From Sclerodactyla briareus (taxonomy: Eukaryota > Echinodermata > Holothuroidea > Dendrochirotida > Sclerodactylidae): a stretch of DNA of 64,000 nt. The stretch lies in the NCBI GenBank assembly GCA_026419785.1, contig JAODTK010005872.1, forward strand, positions 186,001 to 250,000. The letters run 5' to 3'. The notes beneath the pieces were generated by a model. It saw only the letters and a program-made list of their open reading frames with translations, had not been told where the DNA came from and searched no databases. Numbering within the stretch: position 1 is the first letter of the stretch; each line of letters starts with the position of its first letter. Positions 48,401 through 58,924 of the stretch are shown piece after piece. Position numbers and translations under genes: made by a program.

Positions 48401-50934
48401 CGCACCTTGGGAGCAATACCCCACTTCACACAAAAGATGCAACTGATTGGATTATTGGAATCTAAAGTTTGTAAAAAGATTTATGGTCTCCTTCATACAC
48501 TCCGTTACTCGACTGCCGGGAACATATCGGAGGTCAAATGGACAGTACTACTCGAAGGCAGTACGTTCGTACCACGATGAACGCACCGTTCTGTGAGATT
48601 AATGACATTGAAAGCAACAATCACCGGTTGGAGGATAGGGAGTTCCGTTATCTGTACGTAGTCGGATAGCAATTTCCCGCGATACCTGACCTTAGCCTAT
48701 ATCGTGCAGGGCGCACATGGGGAAATAAGTGGGACAATACAGTGGATGACGTCCTGGGTCATTCGTCATGTTCGTACCTCGATTATGGCGCCTATTAGTC
48801 ATATGTTCAATGTGCCATTTCTGGGAATGTACACAGGCGGATGCTGGTCCTGAGAGGGAATTCCCCTCAATCAACCAAAGAGTCGCAATTCAGGTTTTCC
48901 ACACCTTTGCATGATAGAACATCGACAAAATTCGAACGGGCTGTTGACAAATTCGAACTGAAATTTTACGGTTTCGATGAATGCAAGATAAGTTGCAGTG
49001 CGCGCGAACAGCCTCTGTCATCTTCTGCAGCCTGCAGGAACTAGTACAGATGGAGGAGGGAGGAAAGCATACACAAGAGGTTGCAGCGATGAGAGAGATC
49101 GAGCGATTGGGGAAGGTCTCCCACAGTTCGTTCACTTTTCATCTTTTTGTACGCATTACCCGCACCCTAACTAGGCACTAGTAGGCTCTTGTTGCTAGAT
49201 GATAGGTGATTAGCTCAGGCTTTGGGATTCCATAGATACGAAGGTCGTATGCGACAAGATACAATTGATGCGGATCCATGCGAGTTTGAACATGGAATTT
49301 GCCGAGAGAGATGACCAGTTCGCACAGGCAAGAACTTTTTTTTTCTATTCTCCCCCCGCAGAGCGGTGATTTTTACATCCATACCGCATACTACATCCGT
49401 AGGCTATCTATGGGATCCTGGCCCCATCGGTAGAGCTCCGGACTGGCAAACCATTGATGACGCTGTTGGACAAGGCATGTCTCCTGAATTTCTTCACGCC
49501 ACCCACGTGTAAAAGGGGGTGCCATATGAGGACCATGTGACGTGAAAAGCAGCGAGCGCTGTATGTGGCTGCACTACATGGGAATCTAGTACTCGGGGAC
49601 ACGGTGAAGTGACGTACTGAAATGGTGTGTCGGGAGAGAACGAGCCAGAAATGCGTGATGTCATGTAATGGGTGTGACGGATGTGTATGGGTAATATCTA
49701 TGGAGCGCTTTGAGAATGTCTCCGCAGGGAAAAGCGCTTATTTTTTTATTTTTTTAGGCACCGGATACGATTATCATTTGATACTTGTCTATGGCGTGGG
49801 CGGAAGTATATATTTTTTATTTAGGAATCTACGCCCACTACATTCGATGTTGTTCTGAATCTGGGTATTAGTCCAATTAGAAACTCCAAAACGATATGAG
49901 ACAGCTGTCTGGGCATCCCGCATCTAGTTGAGGTTACGATTCCATGTCTTGCGGCAAGGCACCGTGAATGGAGGGTTCATGCGAGTACAAACATGCCTAA
50001 ATACACTCCTCATCTAGTTATTTTAATAACTGGAGAGCAATGGCAAGCAATGTAATGTAACTATTTGAAGAGAACGGGAAAAAACGTGGTACCAGCAACA
50101 TATAGTGTGTGTAACTCTCACTAAATTCAAATTGCAGGGAAGCTGCGAGGAAAAATTATAGGTAGAGCAGAATGTATGTTAAAAAGTGCCCGTATGTGAG
50201 CATGTAATATGAACGCAATGAAGCAATCCTGCAGGCATCCAGGCACGGCGGTGTTTTGTTGTGTTTTGTAGCACAATTTATAGTCTATGTCTAAGTAGGG
50301 GCGACTGGTGCTTTAAAGGCAGTTGTACATGTCTTGCACGTAGATTAAGGAAAGTTACAATAAAATGGAGGTTGTTTATTTCAATTATACATCCAGCCCT
50401 ACCAGCGTCTGTCCAATATAGGAGCGTTATCGTTGGATTGCCGGGGTAGACTGTTAGTATGAAACAACTGTCTGAGCACCCCGCATTTCAGTATAGGAGC
50501 GTCATCATTAGATTGCCGGTGCTAGTACTGTAGTATGAAACAACTGTCTGAGCACCCCGCATTTCAGTATAGGAGCGTCATCATTAGATTGCCGGGGCTA
50601 GCCCTGATTATGAAACAACTGTCTGAGCACCCCGCATTTCAGTATAGGAGCGTCATCATTAGATTGCCGGTGCTAGTACTGTAGTATGAAACAACTGCCT
50701 GAGCATACCGCATTCCAGCTGAGAGTAAATGTACTCCCTACTTCCGCCAAACATATATATGCGTGAGACAATGCTGGAGATAACAATCTATATTTGTAGT
50801 TATTAATTTGGAAATGATTCGTTCAGGATATTAGTCAGATCCACATTGTTTAATTTAATAATGACCACCTACCGTCTCTCGTTTTCATAGTCCTCGGATT
50901 TGATGCCCTTGTCTTGTTTGACTTCTTCCGGTAC
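36181..50934 (-). CDS. TAMALIN (GRASP)/CYTIP-like PDZ scaffold gene
   Basis: This is the whole locus; the coding pieces are 50873-50934, 39578-39732, 38289-38448 and 36624-36890 (possibly to 36181). TAMALIN and CYTIP bind cytohesin Arf exchange factors through a coiled-coil and receptor tails through a PDZ domain, linking receptors to membrane traffic and adhesion. The order seen here, PDZ then coiled-coil then Ser/Thr-rich tail, is that of the family. Each intron has GT-AG borders and compatible phases (2, 1, 0). The first coding exon, and so the start codon, was not identified. One base seems to be missing in the second PDZ exon. The introns are about 11.1, 1.1 and 1.4 kb. An invertebrate would be expected to carry one gene ancestral to both vertebrate paralogues, so the symbol is provisional. 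Confidence 0.8.
36624..36890 (-). CDS. TAMALIN/CYTIP-like, coiled-coil and tail exon
   Basis: The exon starts after a good acceptor (a T-rich tract ending CATTTCTTCAG) in phase 0. It continues the helix begun in the previous exon: KLFEKKLAYRALMAEEKRIV corresponds to the coiled-coil that follows the PDZ domain in TAMALIN and CYTIP (vertebrate wording is close to EKWGEYRSLMVQEQRLVHG). A Ser/Thr-rich tail follows (SSEDSGFTSTRD, SLSTLSMASVMS). The frame closes at a TAG at 36624, but the next 440 bases also look partly coding. The true end may therefore lie further on, and the present stop may come from a frameshift near 36650. Confidence 0.75.
   Translation of the reverse strand, partial: RKLFEKKLAYRALMAEEKRIVMGISETKLDCASTTSSEDSGFTSTRDLRTTSPLSKGKSLSTLSMASVMSTGFCISDVRCGATIAWNG
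38289..38448 (-). CDS. TAMALIN-like exon, second half of PDZ
   Basis: Acceptor TTTCTTTGCAG precedes the exon and donor GTGAGT follows it. The first two bases complete the Gly codon begun in the preceding exon, giving G-DIILSVNGISVEKASHETI and then VHLITRSS. These are the second part of a PDZ domain, with the His at the start of helix B (ASHETIV) expected of class I PDZ domains that bind S/T-X-hydrophobic tails. After SS the frame shifts by one base (near 38363) and continues ALRLVVLSRDCIRRVALHKR, the last PDZ strand and the start of the coiled-coil. The single missing base is either a real lesion or a sequence error. Confidence 0.85.
39578..39732 (-). CDS. TAMALIN-like exon, first half of PDZ
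   Basis: The exon is bounded by an acceptor ending TATATTTGCAG and a strong donor GTAAGA. It encodes RTIVVHKANETFGFELQTYA, then a short charged loop, then CTYVCKILPDGPAHLAGMLP. NETFGFE is the carboxylate-binding loop in its TAMALIN/CYTIP form (DNQTFGFEIQ or DNETFGFEIQ in vertebrates). PAHLAGMLPG is the familiar turn before the second half. The exon enters in phase 2 and leaves in phase 1, matching both neighbours. No disruption was seen. This is the best-supported exon in the window. Confidence 0.93.
40861..40880. repeat. Perfect 9-bp hairpin
   Basis: CCACGAGGC-TT-GCCTCGTGG: two perfect 9-base arms with a two-base loop. It lies inside the putative large intron. Function unknown; it could be the core of a small repeat. 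Confidence 0.85.
47280..47410. repeat. Minisatellite, about 26-bp unit
   Basis: Four to five imperfect copies of a 25-28 bp unit, AATTCACAGTAAATTACTGG followed by CAACTC. The arms ACAGTAAATTACTG are partly self-complementary. It lies in the putative large intron. Confidence 0.8.
47800..48420. repeat. Diverged local duplication
   Basis: 'CAGGTTTTAATCAGTTTTCG' near 47858 and 'CAGGGTTTAACAAGTTTCCG' near 48219 start two stretches that then share, in order, 'CAA(T/C)(T/C)T(C/T)CC', 'GTTC(A/C)TC(A/G)GTGG' and 'CTGTCCG'. It is an old tandem duplication about 360 bp apart, with no coding sense that I can identify. Confidence 0.45.
49217..49424. mobile_element. GGATTCCATAGAT-TIR MITE, short copy
   Basis: It begins AGGCTTTGGGATTCCATAGAT and ends with the inverse, ATCTATGGGATCCTGGCC. 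Interior phrases such as 'GATTTTTACATCC' match copies at 21074-21851. At about 208 bp it looks like an internally deleted copy. No clear target-site duplication. Confidence 0.65.
50412..50714. repeat. Tandem array, 75-76-bp unit x4
   Basis: Four direct copies contain 'TATAGGAGCGTCATCATTAG', 'ATTGCCGGTGCTAGTACTG', and 'TATGAAACAACTGTCTGAGC' followed by ACCCCGCATTTCAG. Units start near 50416, 50491, 50567 and 50642. The middle copies are nearly identical, so the expansion is recent. A lone related piece (GATATGAGACAGCTGTCTGG) lies at 49893-49923. Confidence 0.92.
50873..50934 (-). CDS. TAMALIN-like upstream exon (62 nt)
   Basis: The exon is flanked by a very good acceptor (TTGCCTTCCACCAACAG) and by the donor GTAGGT. 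It encodes VPEEVKQDKGIKSEDYENER and ends with two bases (CG). Joined to the first base of the PDZ exon these make an Arg codon, giving ENERRRTIVVHKANETFGFE, which closely resembles the charged lead-in to the PDZ domain in the family. It would accept a phase 0 exon upstream, which was not found. Support comes from splice sites, phase and composition, because an exon this short cannot be recognised by homology alone. Confidence 0.6.
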
Positions 50935-51830
50935 CTGTTGGTGGAAGGCAAGAGTAATTCGTTTTATTTGAGTTATACTTCAACCAGCGGAAGGTGATAG
51001 CCCAATGAACCACTGGCAGGTTGCGCAGCCAAATAAGCAGCACGGTCAATGAAAACAGTTTAGCCGGAAGTTTTTCCGACGTGTTTGCAGTCTCTCTATA
51101 TAACGGGTTGGACAAGCTGGGAGGAAATCCGATGCAGCCGTTATGACCAGAACTTCATTGTCTTTAGTTGTAGTTGTATGATTGAAATTGGTTGTACTGC
51201 AGGTGTGTGTAGCAGGTACAGGTCGCACACCAGTACGTAGTTACATCTGTGTTGACCCTCGACCGCCTGACCACACTCTTTTAAAAGTTCTCGGGTCACT
51301 AAATTTGGGCATTATGCCAACTCGAACTGGTAAACAATTGAATGATGGTGATGTTTTAATGTCGCGCAGTCTATGTTCCAGAGAATAGATTTTGTTGAAA
51401 CGGAGACGATTCTGGCGATTTAACATCTGGGCTATCGATTACGGTATCTAATAACGAATATAAAAGAGGATGCACTCCTCCCAATTAAAGTGACAATGAC
51501 CATGGGGAGGTATTGTAATATGTTCCGATGAAGTCTAAGAGACCATAATTGGCACGATCGGAGCTCTGACAAACACCTATTCATATCTGATTCAACTAAA
51601 TTTGCTCTGTAAGAAAATTGGAGACTAATATTTTTGTCCTACAATATCCACTCCCAACTACTAATAACTGATTCCACTCTCTTCTCTCATGGGCCACTTG
51701 TTAGCGTCCATACCGTGTCATCTGAGGTGTTCAGGTTTTAGTGCAATAAACTCGTATATATTATCTTGCATAGAATCTCATTAGTGTGTTTGATTGGTCT
51801 GAAGCCGTTTGATAGTTGTTGCTTGCTTTG

Positions 51831-51944
51831 TGGTTCCTCGTGTTGGGTGTGGTTCCTCGTGTTGGGTGTGGTTTCTCGTGTTGGGTGTGGTTCCTCGTGT
51901 TGGGTGAGGTTCCTCGTGTTGGGTGTGGTTCCTCGTGTTGGGTG
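51831..51944. repeat. Minisatellite, 19-bp unit x6
   Basis: Six consecutive copies of TGGTTCCTCGTGTTGGGTG with only two substitutions. Because 19 is not a multiple of three, all frames stay open and give spurious ORFs on both strands. Confidence 0.95.
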
Positions 51945-52851
51945 TGGATTCCAAATTGGGTTAACACACGGATGTGTATACCTATCTGATGGACTGAGCC
52001 CGAATGCAGAGACGCTGAAACAACAGATATGATACTCATATCGCGATGACAGCCTTACAGTTATTTTCGTTTTCTTCAATTTAAAGGTTAGTTTTAACTT
52101 AAAAATCAGTTTCTTCACTTTCTCGTGATAATAGGTAGATCGGAAAGTCCACATGTGTAAGTTTTGAGTAACACACGTGTACGTTTTGAGTAACCTTCGA
52201 TAAAAACACGCAATTCGGTAAAGGATCCCGATTGAATTTCGTAAAAATTCATTTGATCATTTCTCTGCATTTTCCCACGGTATGTCAGATTTTAGAGTCA
52301 CGCTTTTGGCTCCAACGTTGATGCACTATTTACTGTAGTCTACCAGTGCATAATAATTTTCATTCGTTTATGAATGCAAGAATATAAAATATCACCTTCA
52401 CAACACCTTACGCTTCCCATATTTTTCTGATCTTCTAAGTTCCGATGGTATTGTCATGTACTTTCAGCTTGGTGCTCTTTGTGAGATTATGCACATTTAT
52501 CGTTACTAACAAGATGGTATGGTATTACCTTCCAAAACACTTGTTACAACAGTATACAGAGCATGTAAGCATCTAAGCATTCTTGTACATTCAGGATTTT
52601 GGGACGGTGAACTGTGCTGCCATTATATGATTACATTCTTCGACAACACAATTCCCAACTAGTAATGAAACAATCGCGTAATTACGGAAAATGAATTGAT
52701 AAAATAACAAAAATACAATAACAACCTATAATATGAGACAAAAAAACAGCAGATGTTAAGCCTACCTCTCCCGTTGTCCTGAGATGCTTTTTCGATTCTC
52801 CCGCTTCCTATCCAAGGCTCTCATGGTTCGATGTGTCAGCCTACTCAGCAG

Positions 52852-52899
52852 CAGAGGAAAGGAAAAGGAAGGGAAGGGGAAGAAAGAAAAGAAAGGATC
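52852..52899 (+). repeat. Polypurine tract
   Basis: About 48 bases of nearly uninterrupted A and G. The complementary strand gives a pyrimidine tract. Confidence 0.8.
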
Positions 52900-53695
52900 A
52901 TCCTCCAGATACTCAGCAAAAAAAGCAGCCAGGTAACTTGTAACACGAAATAGATTATCCACTGCTCGTAGGTTGAGCGCGCTGGTTATTTCCCGGCAAA
53001 ATCGACAACGTCTGCTATAATTTCAGTTAGCGCCGCTGTCTACTGATGTGATGATCGGCTGTTGTGTTTATCGCTCGACTAGACGGAGTGAGCTACGTCC
53101 TCTGGACAGAAAATTCTAAAATCGGAATATCACGTAGGCTTCTAAATATTATCAGCAGCTTCCACTTCGTCCATGCCACTTCGTCCACAATAATCGCTTC
53201 GCAGATTATGGAATTGCTTATCACATTTGAAGTTCGACTGTGAGAATATAGCACACCCACGTCAGCCGCTCACTGCTGTATGAATGAAAGTGATAGGTAA
53301 TCTAATTTGAATAACACTGTCACTGCACTCATTCACCAATAGAGATAGGGAGCTAAGAATATCCTGACTGAAGCAGTGAAGGGATCCGAGCCTGCGCAGT
53401 TGTAGGCATATGAACCTGTAGCGGAAAGGAGGTTGTATTGAATTAGGTCAAACCAGGAAACATTGAAAATAATGAAACGCATTAATGACATAATGGGTTT
53501 CGAACCCTCTTTATTTATTCTGTGACGTAATGTGTACAATTGGAATAGGGGAAGTGTGTAATAATCTAAATATAGGTTGAAATTTGCGAAAGTTATAAAT
53601 ACACAAAGCATGTCTATCAAAAAACAATAATAAATGGAGGCGGTTGCTCTTGCATGGGGATGAGCATTACAAAATGATAATAGCAAGAATCCCCG

Positions 53696-53697
<2 letters not shown>

Positions 53698-53727
<30 letters not shown>
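53698..53727. repeat. (ATT)n microsatellite
   Basis: Ten perfect TAT/ATT repeats followed by an A run. Confidence 0.95.
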
Positions 53728-53728
<1 letters not shown>

Positions 53729-53729
53729 A

Positions 53730-54495
53730 AAAAAACACACAATACAGTCCTCCCCGGAAATACGTTGTTGGAACTTTTCGAAATTCGAACCATTCCGTCC
53801 TCCAATCTCTGAATATGTTTTTTGAATAAGGGATTTTTAACTGCCAAAATTTGTCCGAAACCCCCTCCCCTAAAATCCACATTTTCGGCATTTTTTGCTG
53901 ATTGCATGAAAAAATTTGTACCATAACAAAATTTGAAATCATTCAGCCTTGGAATCAGCAATATCTTGGAAAGTAGTTAAAAATCACTAGGATGGAAAAA
54001 AAATGTCGCTAATTTTTAGAGGAAACGTGTAATTTGTGACTATTTAGGAGTGGGTAAAATTTGACCATTTTCAGTCACTGCAAACTGTGAATATGGGACC
54101 CAGAACCCATTGTACCCACTATAGTACCCTCAGTGTGATGAATTCTTAACGCATCCCGATTGCTACAATAGTAGCCGTTGCTGTGGGATCTGAGCACAGA
54201 ATATAGTGTAATGGCAAACTGACTACGGAATCTCATCCGGCTTTTCGGACGGGCGATGCGTTGATAAACGTGGGTCGAAATCCACTGTTCCATTGGCTTA
54301 TGTACATGTATGCAGGTGTTAGGGGACTCAAATATTATGTGTAAATTTGTCACATAGATAAATACTGTAAAATCCGCAGAACAAAACTGACAAAGCAATC
54401 ACCAAAGGCTGGAGCAGCATCAAGAGAACGGACACCCGCCTGAAGTAGGTGGCTGTTTTTACAGAATGAGCTGAGCTCTATGAAATAGGATGATA
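53730..54495. other. Non-coding stretch, nothing recognised
   Basis: No gene seen. 'CCCCCTCCCCTAAAATCC' and A runs suggest old repeat. Confidence 0.4.
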
Positions 54496-54499
54496 TCGA

Positions 54500-56340
54500 G
54501 TCTATCATACCATTTCGAAATTCCTGGACGCCTCCGCTCCGAAGTGACAGCAGAGTCATCGTCTTCCCTCTTTGGCCATCTCCATCCACCCCTGCTTTCA
54601 TCACTACTTTAACAGAGAGATTCCCATGCTCCATTTTCAACACATCCCTATGGTTATTTCCCTTACCCTATTTCCATTGCCGATGTGTCTCCCTACCCAA
54701 TCTCTCTCCCGATGTTTATACTTCTCCCTTCATCTCCTATGTAACGCCCTTCACCTTCTGATCATCCTCATCTCCGTCGCTTCAAATAGTCTTCCCTTCT
54801 CTCCCATGGTCCACACTTCTGCTCAGAGGCAGAGTACTCGTCGTACGATTGTGCTGTACAGTTTGCAGCTCCTTGGCATATATCTGTCGCTATTTACACA
54901 TTCCAATTCCATCCAATGCCCTCCCATGCTGCTGCAACTCTCGCTCTGACTGCGTCTTCTTATCCCCCTTTCTCGCTCAAGGATATTCCCAGAAACTTGA
55001 ACTGGTTGACCTGCTTTCGATTTTTGTTGTGCTTGTCCTTGATTGCTATCTTAGTCCCTCTCCTGCTGCTCATCATTACTTCAGTCTTTGTTGTGTTTAC
55101 TTTCAGTCCCTTCGACTCCACTCTGCCACTCCAGCCACTTTCCTCTGCAGCTGCTCTTTCCTATCTGCCTGTTGTGCCAAATTATCTGAGAAGGTAGTCC
55201 TCATCGAGACCAACGCGATAACTTCATTAAACCACAGTGAACCTTATGTTAAGCTTTCCTATCTTTCCATGTTTTGTTCGTACGACTGTGATTGCACTTC
55301 GTGAGGGTCAGTAAACCATGTCTCTAGAGATGCTGTCGTGAGCCTTTCCAATGTTATACAAACATGAAGTAGAGTCCTTATGAAATTCTAATACTCCTCC
55401 TGCAGTTGCTTGATATGGATACAGCATTTGTTAGTCCTTGTCCTGGGCTCAAACCAAACTGCTTGCTGTCGATATCGATGAGTGCTCACCGTCTTCTCTC
55501 AATAACTTCCTCCGTGATCTTCATCACGTGTTTCAAAAGTTTATTTTCTTCTGTAGTTTCCACACACTCTGTTGGGAATCTTCCTGTTAGATGGTAACAA
55601 TCACCTCATCCTTCCCACTCTTCTGGTATGTTCTCTTTCTGCCAGATATATACAGCAAGGAATGTACCATCCTTGCTCCATCTCTCTCAGGGTGCTTCAG
55701 TGATGCTCCATCTCTCTCAGGGTGCTTCAGTGATGCTCCATCTCTCTCAGGGTGCTTCAGTGATGCTCCATCTCTCTCAGGTGCTTCAGTGAGTATACCT
55801 GATCATCCTGTCGCTCTCTCCCATTTTAATTCCTTTCATTGTCTATCTTACTTTCTCTAATGACACTGCCTGGATAGGCCCACTACAGGTGGTGCACGAT
55901 GTTCCTCAAGTGGGTCACATGCGTTCTCAACGTTCAGGACGTTGCAGAAATATTTCCTGTCACATGTCTTAATTTTTTTTTTTATGACTTTCTCCGTTAA
56001 TAAAAACAGCATCCCGCTCTCGGTTTTTCAACAACAAGAATCTCTTCAATGTCTTGACTCGACTTCGCTCGTTGTTTTGACCTTGTAAATCATCCTTTCC
56101 CCTACTTTCGTTTCCATATTGTTATACCACTCTGTCCAAGCTTCTCCTTTTGCTTTAGTCACAGCCCCCTCCCCTTTTTTTGCATGAGTATGCTTCCGTC
56201 TGGGCTCTTAAGGTCACCTTTCTCTTACTCTCTTTTGCACTCCCTCATTCCCCCACCATGATGTCATCCTCTCTCTGTAGTGAACCATCCGACTTGCAGT
56301 TGCTGACTCTAACACTGCTGCCTTCATGTGTTTCCTAAGG
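54500..56340 (-). mobile_element. Decayed non-LTR endonuclease/reverse transcriptase
   Basis: Minus-strand translation in shifting frames recovers, in order, the linker and reverse transcriptase of elements often annotated as 'craniofacial development protein 2-like'. The pieces are GVQKRVRER near 56245, AVTKAKGEAWTEWYNNMETK near 56130, IPEEWEG near 55620, ENKLLKHVMKITEEVIERR near 55530, DIDSKQFGLSPGQGLTNAV near 55450, a remnant of the catalytic area, GLKVN-like and EVMMSSR pieces near 55100, NQFKFLGISLSEKGG near 54985, KLYSTIV near 54850, EVWTMG near 54810, EMRMIRR near 54760, and HVLKMEHGNLSVKVVMKAGV near 54600. Stops and indels are everywhere, so it is long dead. The plus-strand open frames here are its antisense shadows. 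Confidence 0.82.
55674..55792. repeat. 30-bp minisatellite inside the dead LINE
   Basis: Three identical 30-bp copies (TGCTCCATCTCTCTCAGGGT followed by GCTTCAGTGA) and a fourth lacking one G. It interrupts the reverse-transcriptase region between the linker and the IPEEW motif, so it grew after the element died. Confidence 0.95.
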
Positions 56341-56344
56341 GTAA

Positions 56345-58480
56345 TTGACTAATATGCTGGCACATGATATGCCCCTCGCATGGGAACATTATATAAGTTG
56401 ATATTGGAATGAATATAACAAGTGAGTTCATGATCCGCTAGTTCGCTTTCTTTCGCGATCAGTGGTTGCTTTTTGTTAATGCAGTTCGGATGTTCCAACC
56501 ACCGGATCCTAAAGGCGAGAGAGATCAAGCTGCCGTTTGTCCACTAACGGAGTAGCGAGTTTCGTGAACTGTGCTGGATAAAAATTGGCCTACAATATGG
56601 CAAGTACGGCAACATTACTTGACTTCCAATGACCCACTCGCTGATTTTGAATACCCCGGTACTCTGGACGAAGGTAGACCGCACTCAATACGCCTCATGT
56701 CGAATCCAACAAACTTCAAAACGTGGCATAAATCCCTTCAAATCATACAGAACAGTGACCGCGAAATTATGTTACATTTTCGAGAACGAGACTAGACTTC
56801 CGCACAAACTTCATGAAAGTCCGGCAAGCTTCAAATCTTCTCAGCACAGCAGGGAAAATTTCGCAACATCTGCTTTCAGGGGCGTAGCGAAGGTGTGGTG
56901 TTTGTCAGTTTGTGTGATGGGGGTAGGACTGTTATTTTGCCGGCAGCTGCCATGGGGCGCTGACTATAGAGATAGAGGGCTAAAGTGAAATGCATGTCTC
57001 CCTCCGAAGTGTTGTTGAAGATGGAACGTCGTCTTAGATGCAAGTGTTTCATTTTCAAGTCACCTTTGAGACATTATCTACAACTATAGATGCTGGCAGG
57101 CGTATATAACGTTTTCAACGGGGTTGGGCAGAACAAACAAATGCCTGAATAGAAATGCCAGTGACGAACATTGATAACACCCGATTAGATATCGGCAGGT
57201 GTTGTTTGCGCACGAGCATGAGCGTTATAGAATAACGTTGTATACCATTATTAAATCATTGTTAATAATTGTTTTCCTATCTGTATTTTCTTTAAATTAA
57301 TCTGTAAGCAAGGGGTTGAACACATATACATCAGTGCGTCCGCAAGGACAGGTAAGAGTATGGGTCAGGTCCCGCAACAAATGTTTGTACCTCGTCGGGT
57401 CCGTCACCCCCGAATGGAATGTGGTATCTCAAACTTGATTCTAGAAACAATTGGCCACTTGTATATGCTTAAGGAAGCCAAAAATGAACTGAAATTCTCA
57501 TATAGACAAGAAACATTTCAAGTACCGATCTTTGTAACCTCTGTCCAGGCCTTATCAACCCACTTTGATCATGCTGGTTGATCGTGGTTTGTTTGGAAAG
57601 TCTCACAAAGAGTTTGGAAAATCAAGGCTTCAGGTCTCTCAAACAAAATGCAGAGTGATTACATGTATTGTTTGTAGCAGTTGTATTGTTCGTTTGTTTC
57701 CTGGAGGACCACTCGTAAAAGGCAACAATTTCTGTCTTGGTTTTGCGTTTGTTCCCTATATGTTATCTGTATATTTAACTCGAACTCGACATTATTTGGA
57801 ATTATTTTATTTAATAATTAATTTTTTAATAATCATTATTATGGCTTTTGTTGGATCCGTGTAGGGCGGATTGTTGACCAGAGATGGATGGAGTTCCTCC
57901 AAGACACCATATACCAGTGTATATAATACAGTGCACTCGGTTTGTCTACTACCTATGGATAGTGTCCTTCAAGCAACACGTTGTAGGCAGATTTTATACT
58001 GTCAAGACGATTGAGGTTTTAAAACGTTGATGAAACCTCGAATGAGGAATTCGACAAAGGCATTGTCGATGTATGTCTATACATAGGAAGAAACGATGAA
58101 ACTAAACAAAACCTGCTGTATATACAAGCCAGATATCGATTTACTTTACTCTTGGACGACGATAGTCAAAGGCAGCCGTACTCGACTGGACTAAGAGGAA
58201 GAACAATAATTTCAATAGTCAATATTTTAGGTCCTCGAAGGCTAGATCACATTCACGACGAGCAACTTTGTAATGCATTCCGGAAGAAAACCTTCAAAAC
58301 CGTTGTACGTCAGTGGTGTTGTTGAAAAAGAATACAATGAAAAAATGCTTAGCGACCTCCTGAGATATACGAAACTGAGTCTCCGCTAAAGATAGACCCG
58401 TACGCGACGACGGGTCAAATCTCGTTCAGGACAAAACTGATTTAACACGCGACAAGCAGTGGCGGCGGAAGGCCTTCAAA
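56345..58480. other. Non-coding stretch, nothing recognised
   Basis: Open frames at 56571-56988 and 57360-57864 (plus) have no recognisable domain or splice borders. AT-rich sequence occurs near 57800. Confidence 0.4.
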
Positions 58481-58640
58481 TTTAGCGGGGGGAGGGACCG
58501 CAGACCAAAAATTTGATGAATTGATGGGTGTTACTATCTAAGCGGGCGCACCATTGGTTGCGCGGACGCGTGGCCGAAAAATTTCGGTGTTTCAAACCTC
58601 CCAGAGCCGGAAAAAAGACACTCTTGCAGCGTTGTGAGCT
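58440..58640. repeat. Dispersed repeat, third 'GCACCATTGGTTG' copy
   Basis: 'CTATCTAAGCGGGCGCACCA' at 58533-58552 matches 'CTATCTAAGCGAAGCGGCACCA' near 11806 and the version near 17533. It is preceded by a GGGGGGAGGGA run like those beside the other copies. Confidence 0.55.
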
Positions 58641-58800
58641 ATATGTACCCAGTCATAAAACTGGGGTCATGTCTGCAAAATGTAGTTATCAATAAAATGT
58701 ATTATGAAGAATGATAATGCATATCAATGGGTTGGGAGACAGCAAATTCCGCTGAGGAGAGCCGGGGAAAGGTATGTCACACCCTCGCACCACCCCGTTC

Positions 58801-58819
58801 GCCCCCCCCCCCCCCCCCA
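58801..58819. repeat. Poly-C tract
   Basis: An uninterrupted run of about 18 Cs. Confidence 0.95.
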
Positions 58820-58924
58820 TCTAAGAAAATCGACGTTTTTCTTCATTAACGTTCCGTGTGGGTGAATTTCCAGTGCCATGATCGAGACCGAGTAATTATG
58901 ATTCTCACATATGTCGCCCCTTTC

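Larger units (their letters stand above)
39733..50872 (-). other. Large repeat-filled intron of the TAMALIN-like gene
   Basis: This is the inferred 11.1-kb intron between the 62-nt exon and the first PDZ exon. It holds a perfect hairpin at 40861-40880, a C/CT/ACCT microsatellite near 41031-41090, G runs at about 46548-46568, a minisatellite at 47280-47410, a MITE at 49217-49424 and a 75-bp tandem array at 50412-50714. ORFs in both orientations (for example 45146-45550 plus and 45187-45528 minus) have no recognisable domain. If the 62-nt exon is wrong, this is intergenic or a different intron. Confidence 0.5.

Noticed and set aside
50885-51115. Minus-strand ORF with a hydrophobic stretch like a signal peptide (KLFSLTVLLIWL)
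   Set aside because: It reads through the acceptor of the 62-nt exon in another frame and has no second supporting feature.
51738-52154. 138-codon minus-strand ORF with repeating HPTRGTTPNTRN
   Set aside because: Translation of the 19-bp minisatellite; the repeat keeps all frames open.
52768-52829. Candidate first coding exon (ACCATGAGAGCC..., then GTAGGC) for the TAMALIN-like gene
   Set aside because: A good start context and a donor are present, but it ends in phase 2 while the next exon needs phase 0. It would require another one-base error, so it was not called.
54572-55860. Series of plus-strand ORFs (up to 151 codons) rich in Ser, Leu and Pro
   Set aside because: They are the antisense of the decayed reverse transcriptase, and one is simply the 30-bp minisatellite translated.
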